Source of the DNA: Conexibacter sp.
Lineage (GTDB): Bacteria; Actinomycetota; Thermoleophilia; Solirubrobacterales; Solirubrobacteraceae
Assembly: GCA_025964295.1 (NCBI GenBank)
Contig: JAOPZD010000264.1
Span: 1 to 6,697 of the forward strand
Reading direction: 5' to 3'
Length of the DNA stretch: 6,697 bases
In this document: piece after piece, positions 5,893 through 6,697 of the stretch
Layout of the letters: the number at the start of each line of letters is the position of its first letter
How positions within the stretch are numbered: the first letter of the stretch is position 1
Notes under the pieces: model-generated
Told to the model about the DNA's origin: nothing
Seen by the model: only the letters and a program-made list of their open reading frames with translations
Database searches by the model: none
Translations under genes and position numbers: made by a program

Positions 5893-6697
5893 GTGACCAA
5901 CGCCACCTCCACCTACTTCACCGACGCCTCGCTGCTGCGCCGCGTCCACCGCGAGAAGGTCGTCGCGCTGTCGGGTCCGCGCGCCCTGCTCATGATGGGC
6001 GCCCACCCCGTCGCGTTCGAGGGGTTCTTCATGGCGACCGGCTCGCTCGACGATCCCTACGTGCGCCTGCGCCGCACCGCCGAGGTGCTGGACGCCGTCG
6101 CCTGGGGGTCCAAGGCCGACGCCGACCGCAGGACCCGGCGCGTGCGCGCCATGCACGCGCGGGCGCGCGGGACGCTGCCGCAGGCGGCCGGGCGCTTCCC
6201 CGCCGGGACGCCGTGGGCGGCCGACGACCCGGAGCTGCTGCTGTGGATCGTCGCGTGCCTGGTCGACTCCGCCGTCCTGGTCTACGAGCGCTACGTCACG
6301 GGCCTGACCGCTGAGGAGCGCGACGCGTACTGGCGCGACTACCGCGTGATCGGCCGGCTCTTCGGCCTGCGCGACGCCGACATGCCGCAGACGTGGGCCG
6401 AGTTCGAGGCCTACATGTCGGGGATGCTGCGCTCCGGCGACCTCAAGGTGACGCCCACGGCGCGCGAGGTCGGCATCGACGTCGTGCTGCGCCCGCCGGT
6501 CGGGCTGAAGGTCCGCCCGCTCGTCGAGCTGGCCAACTTCATCACGGTGGGGCTGCTGCCGCGCGGCATCCGGCGCGGCTACGGCTTCTCGTGGGATCCG
6601 GCGCGGGCGATCGCGCTGCGCGGCGGCGCCGAGTACGCCAAGCGCGTGCTCGTCCCGCTGCTGCCGGCGGGCTTCCGCTACGTGCCCGGGGCGGCCG
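5893..6697 (+). CDS. DUF2236 / oxygenase MpaB-family protein (partial, C-terminus outside window)
   Basis: A helical protein of the DUF2236 family, which includes the latex-clearing rubber oxygenases and MpaB-type oxygenases; members with known chemistry bind b-type heme, but the substrate here cannot be told. 268 codons are visible. Landmarks counted from GTG 5893: LSGPRALLMMGAHPVAFEGF (26-45), a RxxxT pair (R58, T62) in RLRRTAEVLDAV, RRVRAMHARARG with H88 as a candidate axial ligand, DPELLLWIVACLVDSAVLVYERYV (112-135), and GRLFGL followed by WAEFEAYMSGML. The WIVA block lacks the His that many relatives, by my recollection, have there (WVHA). No signal peptide is seen. An in-frame GTG at 5878 (adding MSEIT) is an alternative start; 5893 is chosen because AGAG lies 6 bases upstream. 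It is divergent from the cofactor operon and probably a separate unit. Confidence 0.85.
   Translation, partial: MTNATSTYFTDASLLRRVHREKVVALSGPRALLMMGAHPVAFEGFFMATGSLDDPYVRLRRTAEVLDAVAWGSKADADRRTRRVRAMHARARGTLPQAAGRFPAGTPWAADDPELLLWIVACLVDSAVLVYERYVTGLTAEERDAYWRDYRVIGRLFGLRDADMPQTWAEFEAYMSGMLRSGDLKVTPTAREVGIDVVLRPPVGLKVRPLVELANFITVGLLPRGIRRGYGFSWDPARAIALRGGAEYAKRVLVPLLPAGFRYVPGAA

Noticed and set aside
5881..6156. 91-codon minus-strand open frame opposite the DUF2236 gene
   Set aside because: Gly/His/Arg-rich shadow of a frame with clear DUF2236 motifs.
1..6697. CRISPR arrays, tRNA/rRNA genes, insertion sequences, prophage or defence genes
   Set aside because: No spaced direct repeats, tRNA-like cloverleaf, transposase, integrase or terminal repeats were seen; the window is a dense metabolic operon plus one divergent gene.

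Overview
The window is very GC-rich, with near-saturated G/C third positions, frequent GTG/TTG starts and stop/start overlaps. The protein set (a HemA/HemC heme pathway, a System I cytochrome c maturation exporter and a DUF2236 protein) suggests a high-GC actinobacterial-type chromosome. A deep lineage such as Thermoleophilia/Solirubrobacterales is my best guess, but this rests on protein style and not on a marker gene.

About 88% of the window is one unbroken minus-strand gene train, read from about 5851 leftwards: sirC (precorrin-2 dehydrogenase, 5851-5105), moaC (5099-4623), mogA/moaB-type (4592-4107), ccmA (4129-3443), ccmB (3446-2742), ccmC (2735-2007), ccmD (2006-1779), hemA (1782-427) and hemC (from 430, cut by the left window edge). 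Gaps are at most 30 bases. Four junctions overlap: mogA/ccmA by 23 bases, and ccmA/ccmB, ccmD/hemA and hemA/hemC by 4 bases each. One long transcript with translational coupling is the simplest reading.

The train is a cofactor operon. HemA and HemC start tetrapyrrole synthesis. SirC diverts uroporphyrinogen-derived precorrin-2 toward siroheme. CcmABCD export or present heme for c-type cytochrome assembly. MoaC and MogA make two steps of molybdenum cofactor. Siroheme, Moco and c-heme are all needed by nitrate/nitrite- or sulfite-type redox enzymes, so joint supply of such enzymes is a plausible but unproven reason for the grouping. CcmE, CcmF, CcmH, the remaining moa/moe genes and hemB/hemD/hemE onward are not in the window.

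On the right, a plus-strand gene of the DUF2236 (MpaB/Lcp-like, probably heme-binding) family runs off the window end. The divergent gap of about 41 bases holds a perfect 10-base inverted repeat with a 19-base spacer. One arm overlaps the sirC start codon, and a TACCCT -10-like box sits 7 bases before the sirC ATG, suggesting a leaderless transcript and a shared divergent control site. No tRNA, rRNA, CRISPR array, insertion sequence or convincing terminator was seen. There is no gene-free stretch over 300 bases.
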